Shown: positions 25,007 through 32,311 of the stretch, in pieces
Numbering within the stretch: position 1 is the stretch's first letter
How the letters are laid out: each line of letters opens with the position of its first letter
NCBI RefSeq assembly: GCF_009835145.1
Contig: NZ_APKE01000025.1
Span: forward strand, 1-64,000
Source: Profundibacterium mesophilum KAUST100406-0324
Lineage (GTDB): Bacteria > Pseudomonadota > Alphaproteobacteria > Rhodobacterales > Rhodobacteraceae
Length of the DNA: 64,000 bases
Direction: 5' to 3'
The notes under the pieces: generated by a model
Database searches by the model: none
What the model was told of the DNA's origin: nothing
What the model saw: the letters and a program-made list of their open reading frames with translations, nothing else
Made by a program: the position numbers and the translations under genes

Positions 25007-25504
25007 ATGCACAAAGAGGGGCGGAGAAGACGCGATCAGTCTAAAGCCTTGTGGCCCGGACCGACAGAGGATTTCAGGGGGGCCAAGCTCGCGATCCTGT
25101 GCGGCACCTCGCTTGTCACGCTGCTGCGCGACGACCGCCCCGACATTCCCTTTCCGGGACAGTGGGATTTTCCGGGTGGTGGGCGCGAGGGGGCCGAGAC
25201 GCCGCAGGATTGCGCGCTGCGCGAGACCCGCGAGGAGACGAGCCTCGTCCTTGGCGCGGATGATCTGATCTGGGCGCGGCCCTACGGCACGGCGCCCGGC
25301 TCGGTATGGTTCTTCGTGGCCCGCCTGCCGGGCCTGCGCCCCGGGGCACTGCGGCTGGGCAGCGAGGGCCAGGAGCTGCGGCTGATGGAGATCGCGACCT
25401 TCCTGCAGCATCCCGGCGCGATCCCCATGTTCCAGAACCGCCTCGCCGATTATCTCGGCCATGAAGGCGGCGCCGAGGGCGCGGGGCCACAGCGCGCCGC
25501 GTGA
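25007..25504 (+). CDS. NUDIX hydrolase
   Basis: A NUDIX-fold pyrophosphatase of about 165 residues. The NUDIX box reads GGREGAETPQDCALRETREE, matching Gx5Ex7REUxEE. The region before it, FRGAKLAILCG followed by IPFPGQWDFPGG, is normal for the family. The substrate (a nucleotide derivative) is unknown. The start is uncertain: ATG at 25007 puts it nine bases from the dinB start on the other strand, and the conserved part begins some 20 codons later. A link to dinB in handling damaged nucleotides is plausible by position only. Confidence 0.85.
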   Translation: MHKEGRRRRDQSKALWPGPTEDFRGAKLAILCGTSLVTLLRDDRPDIPFPGQWDFPGGGREGAETPQDCALRETREETSLVLGADDLIWARPYGTAPGSVWFFVARLPGLRPGALRLGSEGQELRLMEIATFLQHPGAIPMFQNRLADYLGHEGGAEGAGPQRAA

Positions 25505-25574
25505 TGCCGCGCAGGCTTGGCCCCTCCGGCGGAATGGGGGTAAGCTCGCGCCGAGCCATAGGAAAGATCCGCCA

Positions 25575-26618
25575 TTGACCGATGATCCCACCATCCCGCC
25601 GCGCCGGCCCCTGACACTCAGGGATGTCTCGGAGGCGTCAGGCGTCAGCGAAATGACCGTGAGCCGGGTGCTGCGCAACCGCGGCGACGTGAGCGCGGGA
25701 ACCCGCGACAAGGTGCTGGCCGTGGCAAAATCGCTCGGCTACGTGCCCAACAAGATCGCCGGGGCCCTCGCCTCGAGCCGGGTCAACCTCGTGGCGGTCG
25801 TGATCCCCTCGATGTCGAACATGATCTTTCCCGAGGTGATGACCGGGATCGGCGAGGTCCTAGACGATACCGACCTTCAACCCGTGGTGGGCTTCACCAA
25901 CTACCTGCCCGAAAAGGAGGAGAACGTCCTCTACGAGATGCTGTCCTGGCGTCCCTCGGGCGTGATCGTGGCGGGGCTCGAGCATTCGGAGGCGAGCCGC
26001 GCGATGCTCAAGGCGGCGGGCATCCCGGTGGTCGAGATCATGGATGTCGACGGCGAGGCGATCGACGCCGTGGTCGGCATCTCCCATCGCCGTGCCGGTC
26101 GCCACATCGCCGAGGCCATCATCAGGCAGGGCTATGAGCGGATCGGCTTTCTCGGCACGAAAATGGCGCTCGATTACCGGGCGCGCAAGCGCTTCGAGGG
26201 CTTCACCGAGGCGCTTGCCAAGCACGGCCTTGAGGTGATGGACCAGGAATTCTACGAGGGCGGCTCGGCGCTTGCGAAGGGGCGCGAGATGACGGCGAAC
26301 ATCCTCGCCCGCAGTCCCGATCTCGATTTCCTCTACTACTCGAACGACATGATCGGGGCCGGCGGACTGATCCACTGTCTTGAAACGGGGATCGACGTGC
26401 CCGGCAGGCTGGGCCTTGCCGGCTTCAACGGCGTCGAGCTGCTCGAGGGCCTGCCGCGCCGCCTGGCGACCATGGATTCGGAGCGGATCGAGATCGGCCG
26501 GGCCGCGGCCAGGATCATCGCCGCGCGCGCCTCTGGCGAGATAACCGAAGGCGGGCAGAGGGTGACGATGGAGCCCAAGCTGCAATACGGCGACACCCTG
26601 CGCCGCTACAAGGCGTAG
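25575..26618 (+). CDS. LacI-family transcriptional regulator
   Basis: A 347-residue LacI/GntR-type repressor. The helix-turn-helix with hinge is at the N-terminus: LTLRDVSEASGVSEMTVSRV, then a hinge helix ending GALASSRVNLVAVVIP. The periplasmic-binding-protein-like effector domain includes NMIFPEVMTGIGEVLDD and GIDVPGRLGLAGFNGVE. It most resembles gluconate-operon GntR. No ATG fits; TTG at 25575 follows a GGAAAG stretch and starts directly before the HTH. No sugar genes are adjacent, so its targets lie elsewhere. Confidence 0.9.
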   Translation: MTDDPTIPPRRPLTLRDVSEASGVSEMTVSRVLRNRGDVSAGTRDKVLAVAKSLGYVPNKIAGALASSRVNLVAVVIPSMSNMIFPEVMTGIGEVLDDTDLQPVVGFTNYLPEKEENVLYEMLSWRPSGVIVAGLEHSEASRAMLKAAGIPVVEIMDVDGEAIDAVVGISHRRAGRHIAEAIIRQGYERIGFLGTKMALDYRARKRFEGFTEALAKHGLEVMDQEFYEGGSALAKGREMTANILARSPDLDFLYYSNDMIGAGGLIHCLETGIDVPGRLGLAGFNGVELLEGLPRRLATMDSERIEIGRAAARIIAARASGEITEGGQRVTMEPKLQYGDTLRRYKA

Positions 26619-26638
26619 GCCGCGGCGCGGCGCGGCAG

Positions 26639-27514
26639 TCACCCGCGCCGCCGCGCCGCGCGTTCGCGCCACAGGGTGAAAAGGCCGGCAAGCACCACGA
26701 TCCCCGCACCGAGCGCCACGTTCGGCGCGATCGCCTCGCCGAAGATGCCGACCCCGATGAGTGCGGCGAAGACCAGTTGCAGATAGGCAAAGGGCTGGAC
26801 CGCGCTCGCCTCGGCCACCTCGTAGCAGCGGATCAACAGGTAGTGGCCGGTGGCGGCCGTCACGCACAAGAGCGCCATCCAGCCCCAGTCGCGCGGGTCC
26901 ATCGCCTCCCAGTTCATCAGCCCGAGCGGCGTGAGCACCACCGCGCCGACCGTCCCGGTCCAGAAGAAGCTGGTGGCCGCGCTGTCCTGCCGGGCCACGT
27001 AGCGGGTCATCAGCCCGTAGAGCGCGAACATCAGGGCCGCCGCCAGGGGGATCAGCGCCTGCGGGGAGAAGACGGCGAAGCCGGGGCGCAGGATCACCAG
27101 GATGCCGGCAAAGCCGATCGCGATCGCCCCCCAGCGGCGCCAGCCCACAGTCTCGCCCAGGAGCGGGCCCGAAAGCGCGGCCACCAGCAGCGGGTAGGAG
27201 GCGAAGATCGCGTGGGACTGCACCAGTCCCAGCGCGACGAAGCCCACGACCATCACGCAGACCTCCGCCGCCAGAAGCACGCCGCGAAAGGCCTGCGCGA
27301 GGGGTTGGCGCGTGGCGGCGGTGCGCGCCAAGCCGCCGGGCCGCCGCGCCGCCATGGCCAGTACGAAGGCGGCGAAGAACCAGTAGCGCACCGTGATGAT
27401 CATCAGCACGTTGTACTGGCTGGCCAGGTGGCGCGAGATGCCGTCCTGCGCGGCGAAGATCGCGGTGACCGCGACCATCAGCCAGATACCCTTCTGGGTG
27501 TCGCTTCCCGTCAC
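26639..27514 (-). CDS. EamA/DMT-family transporter
   Basis: A 291-residue integral membrane protein with about ten hydrophobic segments in two EamA repeats, typical of drug/metabolite exporters. Examples are WLMVAVTAIFAAQDGISRHL at the start and VALGAGIVVLAGLFTLW at the end. The substrate is unknown. The GTG start overlaps the mnmD stop (GTGA), so its expression is coupled to a tRNA-modification gene. It converges on the LacI gene with a 20-bp gap. Confidence 0.9.
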   Translation of the reverse strand: MTGSDTQKGIWLMVAVTAIFAAQDGISRHLASQYNVLMIITVRYWFFAAFVLAMAARRPGGLARTAATRQPLAQAFRGVLLAAEVCVMVVGFVALGLVQSHAIFASYPLLVAALSGPLLGETVGWRRWGAIAIGFAGILVILRPGFAVFSPQALIPLAAALMFALYGLMTRYVARQDSAATSFFWTGTVGAVVLTPLGLMNWEAMDPRDWGWMALLCVTAATGHYLLIRCYEVAEASAVQPFAYLQLVFAALIGVGIFGEAIAPNVALGAGIVVLAGLFTLWRERAARRRG

Positions 27515-28185
27515 CGCAGCACCGCCCGGCTCATGTGCCGTTTGCGCCCGTAACCCGGCACCCGCGAGACCTCGAAGCCGGCGGCGGCGAGATCGCGGCG
27601 CACCGCGCCCGCAGCGCTGTAGGTGGCGGCGGTGCCGCCGGGGGCGGTATGGATGGCCACCGCCTCCAGAAGCGGCGCGGCCCACAGGCCGGGATTGCGC
27701 GCCGGCGAGAAGCCGTCGAGGAACCACGCATCGGCCAAGCCGTCCCAGGCCGGAACAGTGACCGCCGCATCCCCGACGATCACCGACAGGTGCAGCTCGT
27801 CGGTCCTGAACTCGCGCCGGCCGGCGGCCCATGCCGCACGCAGCGGCGCGCCGAGCGCATCGTCGATGCCAAGCGCCCGGTGGGCGCGCGCCATGTCGGC
27901 GGCCGCCATCGGGAAGGCCTCGAAGCTGACGAAGCGCAAGGGGCCGGCGATGCCCGCGCGGCGCCAGGCCTGCCAGGCGCAAAGGACGTTGAGCCCGGTT
28001 CCGAAGCCGAGCTCGGCGATGCGGAAACCGGGAGCGAAGCGTTCCGGCAGCCCGTTGCCGCCGAGAAAGACATGCGCCGTCTCGGCGGCGCCATCCTCGA
28101 GCGAGTAATAAGGATCATCGAAGAGCGTGGAGCGCGGCACCTCGCCGGTCCACTCGATCTGTGCCGTCTGGTCTGGCATGGACAT
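27511..28185 (-). CDS. mnmD: tRNA 5-methylaminomethyl-2-thiouridine methyltransferase MnmD
   Basis: A 224-residue SAM-dependent methyltransferase of the DUF752 type, which does the last step of mnm5s2U34 synthesis in the tRNA wobble position. SAM motif ELGFGTGLNVL is near residue 58; WFLDGFSPARNPGLW is the family signature. In enteric bacteria this domain is fused to an FAD-oxidoreductase as MnmC. Here the FAD part is a separate divergent gene (28305). The stop overlaps the transporter start. Confidence 0.9.
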   Translation of the reverse strand: MSMPDQTAQIEWTGEVPRSTLFDDPYYSLEDGAAETAHVFLGGNGLPERFAPGFRIAELGFGTGLNVLCAWQAWRRAGIAGPLRFVSFEAFPMAAADMARAHRALGIDDALGAPLRAAWAAGRREFRTDELHLSVIVGDAAVTVPAWDGLADAWFLDGFSPARNPGLWAAPLLEAVAIHTAPGGTAATYSAAGAVRRDLAAAGFEVSRVPGYGRKRHMSRAVLR

Positions 28186-28304
28186 CTGTCATAGGCCTTT
28201 CGCTGCGGCGCGACACTGCGCCGGACGGCGCGCGATGGCAACAGGGGCCGCATGGCCCCCGAAGCGGGCCCCGCGTGCCCCGCGACACGGGAGACGGAGC
28301 GTTC

Positions 28305-29354
28305 ATGCAGATCACCATAAGAGGCGCCGGCATCTTCGGGCTGTCCATCGCCTGGACGTTGCGCATGGCAGGGGCGCAGGTCTCGGTGATCGATCCGGGG
28401 GGGCCGGGGGCGGGTGCATCGGGCGGCATCGTCGGGGCGCTCGCGCCGCATGTGCCGGAAGCATGGAACGACAAGAAGGCCTTCCAGCTCGACAGTCTCC
28501 TGATGGCGGAGCGTTTCTGGGCAGAGGTCGCGCGGGCGGGCGGGACATCCCCGGGCTATGCGCGCAGCGGACGGTTGCAGCCGATCGAGGATGACGCGGC
28601 CCTCGAGCGTGCCCATGCGCGCGCCGAAGGGGCGCGGACGCTGTGGCGGGGCGAGGCGGACTGGACGGTGCTGCGCGCTTCAGATGCGGGCGGCTGGGCG
28701 CCTGTCTCTCCGAGCGGCTGGCTGATCCACGACACGCTCAGCGCACGGCTGCATCCACGCCGCGCCTGCGCCGCGCTCGCCGCCGCCCTGGCGCGCAACG
28801 GGGTCGAGATCACCCCCGAGGGCCGCGAGGGGGACTGCGTGATCCATGCGACGGGTGCGGCAGGACTGGCACGGATTCCGGGACCATCGGGCCCCGCCGG
28901 GCCGCCCGCCGGCACCGGGATCAAGGGGCAGGCGGCTTTGCTCGATGCCTCGGTACCGGCGGGCGCCGCTCAGATCTTCGCGGGCGGCGTGCACGTGATC
29001 CCCCATGCCGACGGGACTGTCGGCATCGGCTCGACGACGGAGCGCGACTGGAGCGATCCGGCCGCCACCGACGGGGCGCTCGACACGGTGATCGCCCAGG
29101 CCCGCGCCGCGGTTCCGGCGCTGCGCGATGCGCCGGTGATCGGACGCTGGGCCGGTCTGCGCCCGCGCGCGCGCAGCCGGGCGCCGCTTCTGGGGCCCTG
29201 GCCCGGACGCCCGGGTCATTTCATCGCCAATGGCGGGTTCAAGATCGGCTTCGGCATCGCGCCCGGCGTGGCCCTCGCGATGACGCGTCTCGTGCTCGAG
29301 GGGGTGGACACGATCCCGGCGGGATTCGCTCCGGTGCCGCCGCGGGAAGGCTAG
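28305..29354 (+). CDS. FAD-dependent oxidoreductase, possible MnmC oxidase half
   Basis: A 349-residue DAO-type flavoprotein. The dinucleotide motif GAGIFGLSIAWTLRMAG starts at residue 7 and VSVIDPGGPGAGASGG follows. GGFKIGFGIAPGVALAM is the typical C-terminal FAD region. Next to mnmD and divergent from it, it is a natural candidate for the MnmC oxidase half that removes the carboxymethyl group of cmnm5U, but the MnmC insertion regions cannot be verified, and a glycine-oxidase or D-amino-acid dehydrogenase role is possible. It shares a CTAG stop overlap with the convergent MaoC gene. Confidence 0.82.
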   Translation: MQITIRGAGIFGLSIAWTLRMAGAQVSVIDPGGPGAGASGGIVGALAPHVPEAWNDKKAFQLDSLLMAERFWAEVARAGGTSPGYARSGRLQPIEDDAALERAHARAEGARTLWRGEADWTVLRASDAGGWAPVSPSGWLIHDTLSARLHPRRACAALAAALARNGVEITPEGREGDCVIHATGAAGLARIPGPSGPAGPPAGTGIKGQAALLDASVPAGAAQIFAGGVHVIPHADGTVGIGSTTERDWSDPAATDGALDTVIAQARAAVPALRDAPVIGRWAGLRPRARSRAPLLGPWPGRPGHFIANGGFKIGFGIAPGVALAMTRLVLEGVDTIPAGFAPVPPREG

Positions 29355-30175
29355 TCCAGGCTGGCGGTCATGATTTCGCGCCCGTCTGCCGCCCGTACCC
29401 AAAGATCGCGGCCCGCCCGGCACAGCGTCGCCCCTTCGCCGGCAATCAGCGGAGCGGCGGCGCGGAATGTGAACCGCCGCAACGGCCCCGCGAGCGCGTC
29501 CGCCATCAGCATCAGAAGCTGCGCGAGCAGCGGCCCGTGGACCACGAGGCCATCGTAGCCCTCCACCTGCCTGGCGTAATCGGCATCGTAATGGATGCGG
29601 TGGCCGTTGAAGGTCAGGGCCGAATAGCGAAAGAGCAGGGTGCTCGAGAAATCTTGCTCGGCGCTCTGCGTCTCGTCGCGGCGGGCGGGGATCGGCTCGG
29701 GCGGGCGCGCATCCGGGCCGGGCTCCGCGCGAAAGACGAGATCCTGGCGTTCGGTGACGCGGATGATGCCGTCCTGAACGATCTCGTGCGTCAGGGTCTG
29801 GAAGGCGAGGGGGCCGCTGCGCCCGGTCTTGAAGCTGAGCGGACCGGGAATGGTGCGGCGCTGCGCGCGGCGGCCGCATTCGAGAGAGTGCGCGAAGTCC
29901 AGCCTTCCCCCGGCCCACATTCGCCGCGTCAGCCCCGCATCGGCAAGGGCGGGCGGGCGTGCCGGATGGCCGTCGCGCCCCAGCCGCGCGGGCGGGAGGG
30001 GATTCCAGAAATAGACCTGGTGGAAGAAGGGCGGCAGGGGATCCCCGGCACGAAAGGGCGGCCCATCGAGGTTCAGCGCCGCGCGCAGCGCGTCGGCGCG
30101 CGCGGGATCGAGATCGTCGGACGTCTCCGAGACCTGCATGCCATCCCGCATGCCGGCTTGACGCGCGGCGCTCAC
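29351..30175 (-). CDS. MaoC-like / FAS1-like dehydratase domain protein
   Basis: A 274-residue hydratase-type protein resembling mesaconyl-C4-CoA hydratase and HTD2. The N-terminal half is FAS1-like (RMWAGGRLDF followed by GRSGPLAFQTL). The C-terminal hot-dog half has RYSALTFNGHRIHYDADYAR, whose Asn-His pair fits the MaoC signature, and GLVVHGPLLAQLLM. By family it hydrates or dehydrates an acyl-CoA. The GTG start overlaps the stop of the FMN reductase gene. Its stop TAG is the reverse of the neighbour's TAG in one CTAG. The substrate is not known. Confidence 0.85.
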   Translation of the reverse strand: MSAARQAGMRDGMQVSETSDDLDPARADALRAALNLDGPPFRAGDPLPPFFHQVYFWNPLPPARLGRDGHPARPPALADAGLTRRMWAGGRLDFAHSLECGRRAQRRTIPGPLSFKTGRSGPLAFQTLTHEIVQDGIIRVTERQDLVFRAEPGPDARPPEPIPARRDETQSAEQDFSSTLLFRYSALTFNGHRIHYDADYARQVEGYDGLVVHGPLLAQLLMLMADALAGPLRRFTFRAAAPLIAGEGATLCRAGRDLWVRAADGREIMTASLD

Positions 30176-30696
30176 AGGCCCGCTTCCCGGCGCAGGATCT
30201 CCATCGCCGCGGTCAGCGTGGCCAAGCTGCGCGGATCCTCGAGCCGGCCGCTGGCCAGCACCGTCTTCGAGCCGGCGAGCATCACCTCCGGCCCCGCGCT
30301 GAAACGCGGTCCGTATGGCACCATCGCAAGGCGCAGGGCCGAGAGTCCCCGTGCCCCGCCAGAGCGGCCCGAGGAGGCCGACATCATCGCAAGCGGCTTG
30401 TTCCTCCAGGGGGCGCCCTCGGTGCGGCTGACCCAGTCGAGCGCGTTTTTCAGCACGCCCGAGATCGACTGGTTGTATTCGGGCGACGAGATGACGACCG
30501 CATCGGCCTGCGCGATCTGTGCGGCGAGGCGCAAAACGGGCCCGGGGATGCCCTCGGCCTCCTGCAGGTCGGCATCATAGAGCGGCATCCGCAGGTCGGC
30601 GACGAGGGAGGGGCCACCGAAGAGACGCGCCGCCTCCGCCAGCAGGGTGCGGTTCGTCGCCTCGCGGCGCAGCGATCCCGATATGCACAGCAACAT
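30172..30696 (-). CDS. NAD(P)H-dependent FMN reductase
   Basis: A 174-residue flavodoxin-fold reductase. The phosphate-binding motif GSLRREATNRTLL lies at residue 7, and SPEYNQSISGVLKNALDWVSR is the family signature around 72-92. It reduces FMN, quinones or dyes with NAD(P)H. The ATG at 30696 follows GGAGCG. The overlap with the MaoC-like gene implies a two-gene transcript. Two copies of GCCCAGTTCGG upstream may control it. Confidence 0.93.
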   Translation of the reverse strand: MLLCISGSLRREATNRTLLAEAARLFGGPSLVADLRMPLYDADLQEAEGIPGPVLRLAAQIAQADAVVISSPEYNQSISGVLKNALDWVSRTEGAPWRNKPLAMMSASSGRSGGARGLSALRLAMVPYGPRFSAGPEVMLAGSKTVLASGRLEDPRSLATLTAAMEILRREAGL

Positions 30697-30711
30697 TGGC
30701 GCTCCTCCCCA

Positions 30712-30742
30712 GCCCAGTTCGGACCAACCTGGCCCAGTTCGG
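30712..30742. repeat. Direct repeat GCCCAGTTCGG upstream of the FMN reductase gene
   Basis: GCCCAGTTCGG occurs at 30712-30722 and 30732-30742, exactly 20 bp (two helical turns) apart, in the divergent promoter region of the FMN reductase and hemolysin III genes. Operator function is possible but unproven. Confidence 0.5.
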
Positions 30743-30834
30743 CCCCGGCCCGGCGAACCGATACCGTTATCTTGCTACGCGCAAGCGAGGGGCGGTGCAA
30801 ACGCGGTCGGGGCCTTGGGCAAGAAGGCCCGCCG

Positions 30835-30890
30835 CCGGGGGCTTTCGGCCCCCGGACCCCCCGAAGGTATTTGCCGCGAAGATGAGGAAG
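30835..30890 (+). repeat. GC hairpin followed by dispersed motif copy 2
   Basis: CCGGGGGC (30835-30842) pairs with GCCCCCGG (30848-30855), followed by GAAGGTATTTGCCGCGAAGA and TGAGGAAG, a copy of the dispersed motif. It lies before the hemolysin III start, so it is in a leader and not after a gene on this strand. Confidence 0.7.
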
Positions 30891-30940
30891 GAGGCGTGCG
30901 CGGGGCTTGCACAGCTTCCGCCCGCGCCTATCTGCCTGTC

Positions 30941-31585
30941 ATGAAACCCGCACGTCTTCGCCGGGCGGGATACAGTCTTGCCGAACGCCGCTCTGATTCG
31001 GTGATCCACGTTATCGGTGTCGGCGCGGCGCTGCTCGGCGTTCCCATCCTGATCATGGCCGTGATCTCGGAGCGTGGCGATACGGCATCGCTGGTCGCGA
31101 TCTCGATCTACGGGGCGAGCCTTCTCGCCATGCTGGGGTGCTCGGCCCTCTACAACACCCTCCCGGCCCCGAACTGGCGCCCCGTCCTCAAGCGGATGGA
31201 TCATTCGGCCATCTACATCAAGATCGCCGGTACCTTCACGCCCCTCGTCGCGCTGAGCGAGGTGCCCGGGACGGGGCTTCTCATCGGGCTGTGGCTGGCG
31301 GCACTCGCCGGGGCAATGCTCAAGATCGCCTCTCCCGACCGGCTGCGCTGGCTGGGGCTGACGCTCTACCTGGGCATGGGATGGGGGGGCGTCGCGCTGG
31401 GCGGCGAGGTTTTCGGCGCGCTGAGCCCGGCGGCCTTCGCGATGGTGACCGCCGGCGGGCTTCTCTACACCGCCGGGGTGGTCTTTTTCCTGTGGGAGGC
31501 GCTGCCGTTCCACTACACGATCTGGCATGTCTTCGTGCTCGCCGCGACGCTGCTCTTCTTCGGCGCGGTTCTTACCGAGATCTGA
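30941..31585 (+). CDS. Hemolysin III (PAQR) family membrane protein
   Basis: A 214-residue membrane protein with seven hydrophobic segments. The PAQR/HlyIII motifs are there: SVIHVIGVGAALLG with the first His, MDHSAIYIKIAGTFTPL with Asp-His, and HYTIWHVFVLAATLLFF with the last His pair. These residues bind zinc in the receptor-like hydrolases of the superfamily. The hemolysin name is historical; the bacterial role is unclear. ATG at 30941 is chosen as the only one before the first conserved segment. It converges on cobO. Confidence 0.92.
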   Translation: MKPARLRRAGYSLAERRSDSVIHVIGVGAALLGVPILIMAVISERGDTASLVAISIYGASLLAMLGCSALYNTLPAPNWRPVLKRMDHSAIYIKIAGTFTPLVALSEVPGTGLLIGLWLAALAGAMLKIASPDRLRWLGLTLYLGMGWGGVALGGEVFGALSPAAFAMVTAGGLLYTAGVVFFLWEALPFHYTIWHVFVLAATLLFFGAVLTEI

Positions 31586-31598
31586 GCCCGCCGGCGCG

Positions 31599-32219
31599 TC
31601 AGAACTCCACCCCGATCTGTGCCTTGATCCCCGAGCGGAACGGATGCTTGACCAGTTCCATCTCGGTTACGAGATCGGCGATCTCGATCAGGGGTTCCTT
31701 GGCGTTGCGCCCGGTGAGCACGACATGGGTCATCTCGGGCTTCTCGTCGCGCAGGAAGGCCACGACCTCGGCGACATCGATATAGTCGTAGCGCAGGGCG
31801 ATGTTGATCTCGTCGAGCAGGACCATGTGGTTGGCCGGATCGCGGATCAACTCCTTGGCCTTCTCCCAGGCCGCCTGCGCCATCTCGGTATCGCGGCTGC
31901 GGTCCTGCGTCTCCCAGGTGAAGCCCTCGCCCATCGTGTGAAACGCGCAGATGTCGGTGAAGCGCGACAGGATGAGGTCGCGCTCGCCGGTGCTCATCCC
32001 GCCCTTGATGAACTGCACGACGGCGCATTGCATGTCATGGGCGATGCAGCGGAAGATCATCCCGAAAGCGGCCGAGCTTTTGCCCTTGCCCTTGCCGGTA
32101 TGGACGATCACCAGCCCCTTCTCGTCGGTCTTGGTGGCCATGATCTTGTCGCGGGCGGCCTTCTTCTTGATCATCTTGGCCGCGTGGCGGTCGTCGTCCT
32201 GGGCGGGTTTGTCGGTCAT
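31599..32219 (-). CDS. cobO: Cob(I)yrinic acid a,c-diamide adenosyltransferase
   Basis: A 206-residue CobO/BtuR. It adds the adenosyl group from ATP to the cobalt of corrinoids. The unusual P-loop is VHTGKGKGKSSAAFG near residue 54; further motifs are QFIKGGMSTGERD, VLLDEINIALRY and VLTGRNAKEPLIEIADLVTEM. AGGAG lies 8-12 bases before the ATG at 32219. It is the last gene of a block cobW-GNAT-cobN-cobO on the minus strand. Confidence 0.96.
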   Translation of the reverse strand: MTDKPAQDDDRHAAKMIKKKAARDKIMATKTDEKGLVIVHTGKGKGKSSAAFGMIFRCIAHDMQCAVVQFIKGGMSTGERDLILSRFTDICAFHTMGEGFTWETQDRSRDTEMAQAAWEKAKELIRDPANHMVLLDEINIALRYDYIDVAEVVAFLRDEKPEMTHVVLTGRNAKEPLIEIADLVTEMELVKHPFRSGIKAQIGVEF

Positions 32220-32311
32220 CGAGGGCTCCTTTGTTCAGGCGGCATGGTGGGGGCAACGCGGCGCCGGGGCAAGATGCGCGGCAGGGCCGGGGGCGGCGGC
32301 GTGCCGATGGC

